DNA of 64,000 nt from Pseudoalteromonas rubra (lineage in GTDB: Bacteria; Pseudomonadota; Gammaproteobacteria; Enterobacterales; Alteromonadaceae): assembly GCF_000967655.1 (NCBI RefSeq), contig NZ_JXYA01000041.1, forward strand, positions 48,998-112,997, in the 5' to 3' direction. Below the pieces are notes generated by a model that made no database searches, had not been told where the DNA came from, and worked only from the letters and a program-made list of their open reading frames with translations. Both the position numbers and the translations under genes were made by a program. Shown here piece by piece: positions 36,238-43,715 of this stretch (position 1 is the stretch's first letter; the number at the start of each line of letters is the position of its first letter).

Positions 36238-37884
36238 ATGATTACAAGAAAAGGGCCTTTGTGCCTGACAATGGGCCTGGCTGGCAGCGCGTTAAGCCTG
36301 CTCAGTACCATGGCATGGGGACAGGTAGACAACGGAGATTTCGAGCAGTGGCAGCTGGGTACACCCAGCAACTGGACCACCATTGATTCGGGTATCTCAT
36401 TGACTACCGAACAGAATCGCGTTTACAGCGGACAGACGGCGGCGGCCGTCAATGTGCTGACAACAACGCAGGGGAATACCGATCTGGCACAAACCGTCAC
36501 GGTTGAGGCCGGTAAAACCTACACCTTCAGTACCTGGGTCTACCATACTGAAGGCGGCGTCAGGGCTCGCCTGGTCGCTGACGGTTATCACAATTATTCG
36601 GATCCGCAACAGTTAAACCAATGGCAACAACTGCGCCATGATTATACGGCCACCAGCAATGGCCAAATCACGGTTGGGCTGCGTTTTTATGACGTCAGCG
36701 GATTTGACGGCAATGAAACCGTCTATGTTGATCACTTTCAGCCCAGCGGCACTACGAGCACACCGCCACCAACCGGTGGTGCCTGCCAGGCCAATGCGCT
36801 GACCTTCAACCTGACCACAGACAAGTACGGTGAGGAAACCAGCTGGGTAATTAAAAACGCGTCGAATACGACCGTTGCCAGCGGCCAGAATTATGGCGCT
36901 AATCAGAGCTACAGTGAAAACCTGTGCTTAACCGATGGCTCATACACTTTTACGATATCTGACAGCTATGGTGACGGTATTTGTTGCAGTTATGGAAACG
37001 GTTCATATAGTCTGAACGGTTCATCCGGGACGATAGCGTCGGGTAGCCAGTTCACTTCATCGGCTTCACACAGCTTCACACTGGGCAGCGATAATGGCGG
37101 TGGCGACGGTGGTGGTGATACCCCTACCGGCTACTACAGTGCCGCAGCTGGTTTATCAGGTTATGCCCTGAAAACGGCCCTGCACAACATCATTGCCAGC
37201 CATAATAATCAGGGTTATGGTGCTATCTGGTCGTTCATCGATCAGTACGAGCGCGACCGCTACTTTGAGAACAATGGCACAGTGCTGGACCGCTATTCTG
37301 AAAAGCCAAGCGGCACGGACAGTCACGAGTTTACGGCGGTGGGCGATCAGTGTGGCACAGCCCGCATTGAGGGCGATTGTTACAACCGTGAGCATTCATT
37401 TCCGAAAAGCTGGTTTGGTGGCAAAATTGAGCCAATGAACTCAGACATTCACCATATCTTTGCCTCCGACGGCTATGTGAATAACCGCCGCAGCAGCTTC
37501 CCGTTTGGCGAAGTCGGCAGCAGTACTTATGTCTCAAGCAACGGCAGTAAAGTGGGCAGCGCCTCGGGCATAGGTTACAGCGGTACTGTGTTTGAGCCGA
37601 TTGATCAGTTCAAGGGCGACTTTGCCCGCGCCTACTTCTATATGGCCACGCGCTATCAGGATCGTATCAGTAGCTGGCAGAATTATTCCAGCTACAGCGA
37701 TGCGGTCCTTAATGGCAGCAGTGATCAGGTCTTTGAGAGCTGGGTAGTCACTATGCTCAAACGCTGGCATCAGGCCGATCCGGTTGATGCACTGGAGCGT
37801 GCCCGCAACGAAGGTGCCTATCAGTTCCAGGGCAACCGCAACCCGTTTGTGGATCACCCTGAGTTTGTAGAGCAGATCTGGTAG
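36238..37884 (+). CDS. Secreted endonuclease I with two N-terminal beta domains
   Basis: The product (548 aa) has a signal peptide to about residue 28. A jelly-roll carbohydrate-binding-like domain follows (residues 30-175: NGDFEQWQLGTPSNW, ending VYVDHFQP), then a Cys-rich beta domain (about 184-280, with SDSYGDGICCSYGNGSY). A Gly/Asp linker leads to an endonuclease I domain (about 300-548) with YNREHSFPKSWFGG and DIHHIFASDGYVNNRR. It should cut DNA non-specifically outside the cell. Plain EndA/Dns enzymes are about 230 residues, so this is a modular exoenzyme, perhaps attached to particles. The ribosome site is weak. Confidence 0.88.
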   Translation: MITRKGPLCLTMGLAGSALSLLSTMAWGQVDNGDFEQWQLGTPSNWTTIDSGISLTTEQNRVYSGQTAAAVNVLTTTQGNTDLAQTVTVEAGKTYTFSTWVYHTEGGVRARLVADGYHNYSDPQQLNQWQQLRHDYTATSNGQITVGLRFYDVSGFDGNETVYVDHFQPSGTTSTPPPTGGACQANALTFNLTTDKYGEETSWVIKNASNTTVASGQNYGANQSYSENLCLTDGSYTFTISDSYGDGICCSYGNGSYSLNGSSGTIASGSQFTSSASHSFTLGSDNGGGDGGGDTPTGYYSAAAGLSGYALKTALHNIIASHNNQGYGAIWSFIDQYERDRYFENNGTVLDRYSEKPSGTDSHEFTAVGDQCGTARIEGDCYNREHSFPKSWFGGKIEPMNSDIHHIFASDGYVNNRRSSFPFGEVGSSTYVSSNGSKVGSASGIGYSGTVFEPIDQFKGDFARAYFYMATRYQDRISSWQNYSSYSDAVLNGSSDQVFESWVVTMLKRWHQADPVDALERARNEGAYQFQGNRNPFVDHPEFVEQIW

Positions 37885-38179
37885 ACACAATTTCAACTCT
37901 AAAAAGCAAAAATCCTACTAACATTAAGCGGCCTGCATCACATATTTGGATACCACTGTAGGCTGCTTAAAATACAACCACCTTCTCAAAGTAGTACGCT
38001 ATCAATTATGTTATGACATGGAAACAATTACGCAGGTCTATACTTGAATACTTGCGTTTGATACAAACGCTTAGAAGGCCTTAATTATGAGGGGACCCCC
38101 AAAGCCTATCATTACTATGGAGATGGTGAAGTTTGAATATTTTAACCTCTCTACTAGCTTACTGCAAAAGTACGAAAAT
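37885..38179. other. AT-rich intergenic segment with a short hairpin
   Basis: No convincing gene is present. GCGTTTG-ATA-CAAACGC (38054-38070) is a perfect 7-pair inverted repeat without a T run. A 60-codon open frame from 38087 lacks a ribosome site and runs through the promoter of the next gene, so I left it out. Confidence 0.4.
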
Positions 38180-38208
38180 TTGACAAAAATGTTGTTTCTT
38201 TGTAAAGT
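38180..38208 (+). promoter_or_regulatory. Near-consensus sigma-70 promoter
   Basis: TTGACA (38180-38185), a 17-base spacer and TAAAGT (38203-38208) lie about 83 bases before the small exported peptide gene. This is the best promoter match seen by eye in the window and suggests strong transcription of a very short gene. Confidence 0.7.
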
Positions 38209-38290
38209 TACCCAACTGTTAAATTTTTTTAATACTTTAAATCAATTGGCAGTCCAAGTAAGACTTTAAACATAGATTAAGGATATCCCT

Positions 38291-38515
38291 ATGAACAAAA
38301 GACTAAACAAGCGTGATAAACTAGTCACAAAGACCAAAGCGTCTGCGCTAGTTATCTCTCTTGCGCTGGTCGCAGGTCTAGCGGTTGCAAAAAGTGAAGT
38401 AAAAGCTACTGGCTTGAATAGTCATGTCAGCAACGGTAAGCCCGCTTACCCCCCTATAGAGCCAAAAGAGACGAAACCTCTTATAGATATTATTTGGGGT
38501 AAACTCACGGCATAG
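38291..38515 (+). CDS. Small exported peptide, unknown
   Basis: A 74-codon gene with AAGGA 8 bases before the ATG. The N-terminus is highly basic (MNKRLNKRDKLVTKTK), followed by a hydrophobic core (ALVISLALVAGLAVA) and a likely cleavage near AVAKS at residue 34. The mature part would be about 40 residues, proline-rich in the middle (KPAYPPIEPKETKP) and ending IIWGKLTA. No cysteines are present. The family is not recognised. It lies in AT-rich DNA behind a strong promoter and faces a membrane protein gene on the other strand. Confidence 0.65.
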   Translation: MNKRLNKRDKLVTKTKASALVISLALVAGLAVAKSEVKATGLNSHVSNGKPAYPPIEPKETKPLIDIIWGKLTA

Positions 38516-38522
38516 AAAGTTT

Positions 38523-38564
38523 GATTGGCCGCGTTTTTAGAAGTGTTGAATATCACGGCCAATC
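38523..38564. repeat. Long-looped inverted repeat between convergent genes
   Basis: GATTGGCCG (38523-38531) and CGGCCAATC (38556-38564) are perfect 9-base inverted repeats with a 24-base loop. They sit between the ends of the small peptide gene and the membrane protein gene. There is no T run, so it is not a standard terminator. Confidence 0.5.
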
Positions 38565-38570
38565 CCAAAT

Positions 38571-39275
38571 TTAATAAGAACACTCAAGAGCTTGCTTCAT
38601 TTTTTTGTGTCTTAACATCTCATGTTGAAAATACGAACACCCACCCATTTTATTTTTTATTTCCATTAAATCACTTTTGTGAGTTTCATACCCATGAAAT
38701 ACATGTAAGCTATAAAGTGCCAGCTTTACCCACTCTATTTCGTCAATAATTGGGCGCTTTTTAAATTGCTCAATTTCCTTATCATTTAGTAAAGAGCTGT
38801 CTGAAGCTATCGCCAGCGCAGATCTTAACCGCTTTCGTGATTCATAAAAATCATTTTCATTAGGTGCCAAGTCGTACCTAATCATATAAAGCTTAGCTAA
38901 GTTCAAATCTCTAACGGCTTCATTGCCTTTACCAAGTTTATCTATTGATAAGGTTTTATATCTAGCTATTGCACCATCAATACCACTTCGAACTTTCATC
39001 ACTCGATCGTCTTTAAAGTTTTCTAACGACTCAACATTATTCCAAGCTTCAATTATTGCCATAATTAAGTTAAATTGAATCGTGTAGGTATGTAGCTGCT
39101 CGTAGATCTCAGGGTTTTTCAAGCGCGCATATCCTTTTCCAACTCGCTCCCCAGCCAAAGCGTAAATCAATAAAAAAGGGATAAGAATTGTACATGTGAG
39201 CCCTACCGCCCATTTTCCTGTAACTTTAAAGGGCCCAGCGGTTACTGAGTTTTCTTCATTATCAAGCTCTGACAT
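38571..39275 (-). CDS. Orphan single-pass membrane protein
   Basis: The product (234 aa) has a cytoplasmic N-terminus of about 22 residues, one membrane helix (WAVGLTCTILIPFLLIYALAG, given in part), and a helical, charged remainder likely outside the inner membrane. A GAGGAAAG ribosome site supports the ATG at 39275. Base composition is clearly more AT-rich than the housekeeping genes, and the family is not recognised. It may be a recently acquired gene. Confidence 0.65.
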   Translation of the reverse strand: MSELDNEENSVTAGPFKVTGKWAVGLTCTILIPFLLIYALAGERVGKGYARLKNPEIYEQLHTYTIQFNLIMAIIEAWNNVESLENFKDDRVMKVRSGIDGAIARYKTLSIDKLGKGNEAVRDLNLAKLYMIRYDLAPNENDFYESRKRLRSALAIASDSSLLNDKEIEQFKKRPIIDEIEWVKLALYSLHVFHGYETHKSDLMEIKNKMGGCSYFQHEMLRHKKMKQALECSY

Positions 39276-39924
39276 ACTTCTTTCCTCTTTAAAACATGCA
39301 TTGAAATGTTACCTTTATCTAATTTTTTTAATTCAAATTCCTGCTCAGACCACATAGCTAAATACTACTTACTTAACAATTAAAGCTATGGATATTGATG
39401 ATATGGCCCGGTGAATTGGAGTTAAAGGTATGCTCCTACAAAAATACAGTCATGGAGCAAGCTTGTGATTTAAATTACTATTTGACAAAAACCTACTAAT
39501 TTTCGCCATAATTTAGACAGTCAAGATGCTCTGATAACCACTTAGTAACCTGATTTGAAAAGGCTAAGACAACCACTCCATCACTTACCACCGCAACACA
39601 TAGTGCAAAGTAACTCAAGCATACCTTACAAATCCAACCAAGCCTCCCTTCGCTCTTTGTATAAGCGCTTTATTCGCTTCTTCATAACCGAAGTTTCAAT
39701 ACTTGGTATTAGTCACTCTTTTGTTAACTTATAAAATGCACACAGTAAAATAACACAAAAACACAAAGAAAATCACCGAACAGAAACAAAAAAATGTAGT
39801 GAAGTTAATCAGTTCCGGAGACAAGCTTAATCTTCCAATCATACTTCAACTGCGAGTCACGAAAGAGTTTAGCCAGCTTCCCCCTTCGCAACTTCCTTTC
39901 CAAAGAGGAGCTTGTTGATAAAGT
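39276..39924. other. AT-rich intergenic DNA without a recognisable gene
   Basis: About 650 bases with stops in all frames and no open frame over 60 codons. I see no tRNA, clear repeat array or transposon end here. It borders the transposase remnant and may be part of the same decayed insertion. Confidence 0.5.
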
Positions 39925-40320
39925 TCAAGTAGCGTCAGTAACACCACGATTCCAACTGTTTCTCTGATATTCTGGCATACCTAGTCTAGCCATTCTATTG
40001 AGCACTTTCACTTTGAGCACAGCTTCAGCATGCTTCTGATTGAATCGACAATTTTCCAGCTTGTCATGCATCAACTGTTTATATCGGTACATTGTCGTTC
40101 CCGCAAGTGAATATCGGTGGTAGCTCGCACACTTCTCCACTCACAGCTACCTAAATACTTTGTTCAAATGAACGCGCTGTTGCGAGCGTGTCCATCCTCC
40201 AACAACTGAGCGTTACACATTGGTAGGATCACTGCTTCGGCCTTTTTGGGTGCGACTTCGGCATAAAAGCCCATGGTACCACAGGCGCCATCCGCTTTTA
40301 CCAAGCCGATCACACAAAGC
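39925..40320 (-). pseudogene. Degenerate IS5-type DDE transposase remnant
   Basis: Reading the minus strand from about 40318 gives VIGLVKADGACGTMGFY, then AEAVILPMCNAQ and HARNSAF before stops. After a frame shift, SYHRYSLAGTTMYRYK and VKVLNRMARLGMPEYQ follow (frame ending at 39925). These line up with the C-terminal part of IS5-family transposases, where the equivalents are the KADGAYD block, AVIPPRKNAK, the YHRRSRVET segment with the last catalytic glutamate, and the LNGxTALGxP tail. The catalytic E is replaced by Ala/Gly here. No intact element or inverted repeats are found. Confidence 0.7.
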
Positions 40321-40496
40321 TAAATTAGCTCAGTGATTTAGGAAGCAACACCCAATTACAGAGATTTTACACTTAGATAATACAGTCAAGGCAAAACTAC
40401 GTAATGGTGGCAGGTGAATGTAGTTAATTCGGTAAACAGCCATGTCGGCCCTCCACTGACAAGGTATCAGTGTGACCGGTAGTGCCAGATCTAAGC

Positions 40497-40531
40497 TAAT
40501 AAAAAAGCGAGCATACCAAGGTATGCTCGCT
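40497..40531 (-). terminator. Intrinsic terminator after the DUF3103 gene
   Basis: AGCGAGCATACC (40506-40517) and GGTATGCTCGCT (40520-40531) form a perfect 12-pair stem with a 2-base centre, followed on the minus strand by a T-rich run (complement of 40497-40506). It lies about 95 bases after the stop of the DUF3103 gene. Confidence 0.85.
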
Positions 40532-40624
40532 GAAGAATAAAAAAACCGGCCTAGTCCGTTAGACCGTAACCTACTCAACGGGTTGTGAGCTAATAAGCTA
40601 AGGCAATGGGCTGGCCACTGGCTG

Positions 40625-41818
40625 TTATCTTGGCTCTATGGTTAAGGGAGAAAGAGTAATTTTTGCGTTGTTGCTGGCGCCCATGTAACCGCTGTAATTT
40701 TGGCCTTCAAACAAGGTATAAAACACATCCACATAGTCATCATCATTGCTGAACCAGTGGTCCGGCATCGCTTTGATCAGCTGATTAGTCAGCTGAGGAA
40801 TGATCGCATAACCCTGCACATTAGGATCCGGAATGGTGCGCATCACCTGAGTGACGATATCCAGGAAAGTCGTCGCTAAGTCTTTGTAATTGGTGTTGTC
40901 ATCCTGTTCCATCAGCAGCACATCGGCGGCCTGCCAGCGATAACGCTCCCAGTGGATAAGGATTTGATTCGGCGTGTAGTCAGTGCCGTCATGATCCAGG
41001 TAGGGCATATCTACAATATCCAGAACTGGCTCATCCCGTGACGGGCTTACCCCTGTGACGATGCCATAGACTTCCGCTTTACCCAGTACCCAGGGCTCCT
41101 GATCATTGTTCAGGCGAATACGTTTCAAAACACTGGTCGAGATGGCTTCAGACTGAATCGTCATTTGGTTCGTTTGCAGCATCTCGGTAGAAAAACGCTC
41201 AACCGATTGCGCTTCTCTGGCACTGCTAAAAATGTTTTGCATCACGGCCAGCCCTTCACGGCGCACTTGCTGTTGATCCAGCTCCAGCACAAGCACCGGA
41301 CGCTGTGGCATTTGCTGCGCATCTAACAGATGCAGCTGACCATCACTGTCATAGGCTTCAACATGGATCCAGGTTTTATCATCCCCTTTCGGTGCAAAGG
41401 CGATCAACGGCTCTTCGCCTTCCTGCCACTGGCTCAGCATGTCAGCAGAAGCCAGACGCAATTGGTAGAGGTTGCTGTCGCTTTGTGGCAAGCCTTTCAA
41501 TACCCGAGTTTGCGTGCTTGCCTGTCCAATCAATGACTGTGCCTGTTGTGATACCTGCATATCCTGCACCGTCAGGCGTGGCTGACTGGCCAGCGCTGAC
41601 TGCCAGCGCGGACCCTGCTGCGACAACTCTTGCGCCAGAGACTTCGCCATCACTTTTTTAATATCACTGACCTGAAAGGCCTGTGGATTAAAGCGGTCAA
41701 TTTGCGCCAACGGCGCTGCTAGGTTACTCACTGTCTCAACCGGTGCTGCGGTTGCGCTCGCTGCTGCACTCAGGCCCAGGGCCAGTGCAGATAAGGTCAT
41801 CTGAGATATGCGTTTCAT
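40625..41818 (-). CDS. DUF3103 family exported protein
   Basis: The product (397 aa) starts MKRISQMTLSALALGLSA with a signal peptide to about residue 25. Its body contains WIHVEAYDSDGQLHLLDAQ, LVLELDQQQVRREG, and a central AEVYGIVTGVSPSRDEPVLD block. I place it in DUF3103, secreted proteins of marine gammaproteobacteria with no known function. I start at 41818 (GGAG upstream) instead of 41914, since the extra 32 residues hide the signal peptide. It is transcribed alone and ends at a strong terminator. Confidence 0.75.
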   Translation of the reverse strand: MKRISQMTLSALALGLSAAASATAAPVETVSNLAAPLAQIDRFNPQAFQVSDIKKVMAKSLAQELSQQGPRWQSALASQPRLTVQDMQVSQQAQSLIGQASTQTRVLKGLPQSDSNLYQLRLASADMLSQWQEGEEPLIAFAPKGDDKTWIHVEAYDSDGQLHLLDAQQMPQRPVLVLELDQQQVRREGLAVMQNIFSSAREAQSVERFSTEMLQTNQMTIQSEAISTSVLKRIRLNNDQEPWVLGKAEVYGIVTGVSPSRDEPVLDIVDMPYLDHDGTDYTPNQILIHWERYRWQAADVLLMEQDDNTNYKDLATTFLDIVTQVMRTIPDPNVQGYAIIPQLTNQLIKAMPDHWFSNDDDYVDVFYTLFEGQNYSGYMGASNNAKITLSPLTIEPR

Positions 41819-42170
41819 TGTTATAATTCTCCAGAAATAATCCTGTTCCGGCCTCACCTGAACCACGGGAAGCCACCTCTCGTGTGCCAGTTCAAGATAA
41901 AACACGAAAATCAAATTATCAACACATTAATATAAAATTTACATAGAGAAATTAACAAAAAATGAATATATTTATGTTTTTTAAGAACTTTAAATATTAA
42001 AAAATAAGTAAGAAATAGATCTTTTAGGCAACAAGAGTGATGACTCTATTTGGTTTGGTTCATTATTAGTGGCAGAGAAACAGTGCCAAACAGGCAATAT
42101 ACCGGCAACACTGAACCTGCGAGATTGAGCAGGCCAGACCGGCTGAGTGCATGAGTTTAAGCAGGAGTCA
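41819..42170. other. Very AT-rich upstream region of the DUF3103 gene
   Basis: Positions 41900-42010 are almost pure A/T and probably contain the DUF3103 promoter on the minus strand; no single best -35/-10 pair stands out. The rest holds no supported gene. Confidence 0.4.
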
Positions 42171-42232
42171 TTACTTCTCGTGAGGGTACAAAGCGCTTTC
42201 CATACCAGCACCGGTTGCACCGAAGACAGAGC
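42171..42232 (-). pseudogene. Degenerate 3' fragment of a duplicate of the 42308 gene
   Basis: On the minus strand the fragment reads SVFGATGAGMESALYPHEK and a TAA stop. The intact gene next to it ends RISAIGAGMEITLYPAEK and TAA. The bases after the stop also match (CAGGAGTCATTACTT against CAGGAATCATTACTT). Upstream similarity fades within about 60 bases, so only the tail of a tandem copy remains. Confidence 0.7.
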
Positions 42233-42307
42233 GCCGTCGTTAAGTATCTAGACGCGCGCCTGAGGCTGCTCACCTAAGCTGGTCGAGCCTCGCAGACGCA
42301 GGAATCA

Positions 42308-42688
42308 TTACTTTTCAGCAGGATACAGGGTGATTTCCATACCAGCACCGATAGCTGAGATACGTAGTAAAGTATCAACATGCAGCGCCTGAGAATAGCA
42401 TTTAGGCTGCTCTCCACAGCTAAAACCAATATCAAAGGTCCGCTTCGAACATCCCAGCCACTGTTTGAGTGCAGACTTAGAGCATGATTCAATGAGTTCA
42501 CACAAATGATTGATGGCTTTGTCCGGGCTCGTTACCTCGGCACTGGCCTCAATTCTGGCCAGCTGGCGATACTCATCCTGGTCATAGTGCAGTACCACGG
42601 CGTTCTTTTTAAGATCCGCAACCAGGGCAGAAATATCCTGCTTGGATTCTAACTCTAAGTCGACATTTAAAAACTGGATTTCTGACAT
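42308..42688 (-). CDS. Hypothetical protein, possibly DUF4279-like
   Basis: The product (126 aa) is cytoplasmic, with an acidic N-terminal strand-rich half. The C-terminal half contains KRTFDIGFSCGEQPKCYSQAL and ISAIGAGMEITLYP. The FDIG and IGAxxxITLYP blocks remind me of DUF4279 proteins, some of which act as immunity or accessory proteins, but that is from memory and weak. No operon partner is present. The decayed tail of a second copy lies just downstream. Confidence 0.6.
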   Translation of the reverse strand: MSEIQFLNVDLELESKQDISALVADLKKNAVVLHYDQDEYRQLARIEASAEVTSPDKAINHLCELIESCSKSALKQWLGCSKRTFDIGFSCGEQPKCYSQALHVDTLLRISAIGAGMEITLYPAEK

Positions 42689-42849
42689 GACGGGGCAATT
42701 ACCTTGTTTCTTTTTTGAGTGGTTCGCTGCCAGATCCAGGTCATGTTCAGCGCCAGAACACGGTCGATTGGCAGGTGCGACAATATGTCACTACTGATTT
42801 TACGCGAATTCTCATAAGCTATCAGCAATTTTGACGAAAAAACACCACT

Positions 42850-43554
42850 ATGAATAAGTCCAGCTTCAAATCTATCCGAAAATTCCACAAACTGGCAGGT
42901 TACCTGCTGGCATTACAGATCTTTGCCTGGTTGCTCGGCGGCCTGGTTATGAGCGCCATTCCTTTGGATATGGTACATGGCAAACATCTGGCTAAGCGCA
43001 CGCTAGAGAATCCTTTTACTTACGTTGACTACACCGCTAACCTCAACCAGCTGGCGAACCGTGTTGCAGGATTTAACAGCCTGACCTTGCATCACTTTTT
43101 AGACCAGCCGATAATTGTTGTCACAGGCGCTGAACGCGCCTATTTCACCTCTGCTGGCGCGCCCTTCCCTACCCCAAGCGAAGCCCAGATCCGCGCCAAT
43201 GCTCAGGCGCATTACCTCGGCAATAGCCTCATCGAGTCAGCACAACTGCTCACCCAAGGTCCCCGGGAAGTACAGTATCGCCCTCAGGTGTGGCAAGTCA
43301 CATTTGCCGACACACTCAGTACAACCCTCTATCTGGATGCACAAAGTGGTCAGGTGATCACCGTTCGCAGTACGCTGTGGCGTATTTTCGACTTTTTCTG
43401 GATGCTGCATATTATGGATTATGACGAGCGTGATGATTTCAACAACCCCTTGCTGATCACCTTTGCCGCAAGCAGTGTGGCGTTTTGTCTCAGTGGTATC
43501 TTGCTGTTGTTGCAATCCCCGCCCTGGCGCAGGCGCCGTCAGCAAATCCGCTAG
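42850..43554 (+). CDS. PepSY-domain inner membrane protein
   Basis: The product (234 aa) has membrane helices near residues 14-38 and 205-222 around a periplasmic PepSY-like region (QVWQVTFADTLSTTLYLDAQSGQVITVRS). RKFHKLAGYLLALQIFAWLL and the HIMDYDERDDFNNPLL segment are typical of PepSY-associated membrane proteins. Larger relatives are ferric reductase-like, but this short form lacks flavin motifs. It lies about 2.3 kb before the siderophore locus; a link is possible but unproven. Confidence 0.8.
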   Translation: MNKSSFKSIRKFHKLAGYLLALQIFAWLLGGLVMSAIPLDMVHGKHLAKRTLENPFTYVDYTANLNQLANRVAGFNSLTLHHFLDQPIIVVTGAERAYFTSAGAPFPTPSEAQIRANAQAHYLGNSLIESAQLLTQGPREVQYRPQVWQVTFADTLSTTLYLDAQSGQVITVRSTLWRIFDFFWMLHIMDYDERDDFNNPLLITFAASSVAFCLSGILLLLQSPPWRRRRQQIR

Positions 43555-43715
43555 CTTCTCGCGCCTTACAAAGCGACCTGTTCTTAACCCGGGTTATGGC
43601 TTACACTCATTATTTGTGCAGCCGTTGACATTAATTAACAGTCAACCCGGTCTATCTGTTGTATTGTACAAAAAGTGTTGATAGTTTTTAGCGCAATGAA
43701 TAGACAGGATAAACC

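Noticed and set aside
38087..38269. 60-codon plus-strand frame
   Set aside because: It has no ribosome site and covers the near-consensus promoter of the small exported peptide gene.
40330..40578. 82-codon minus-strand frame near the IS5 remnant
   Set aside because: It runs through a strong intrinsic terminator (40497-40531), has no ribosome site and does not match the N-terminal part of an IS5 transposase by eye.
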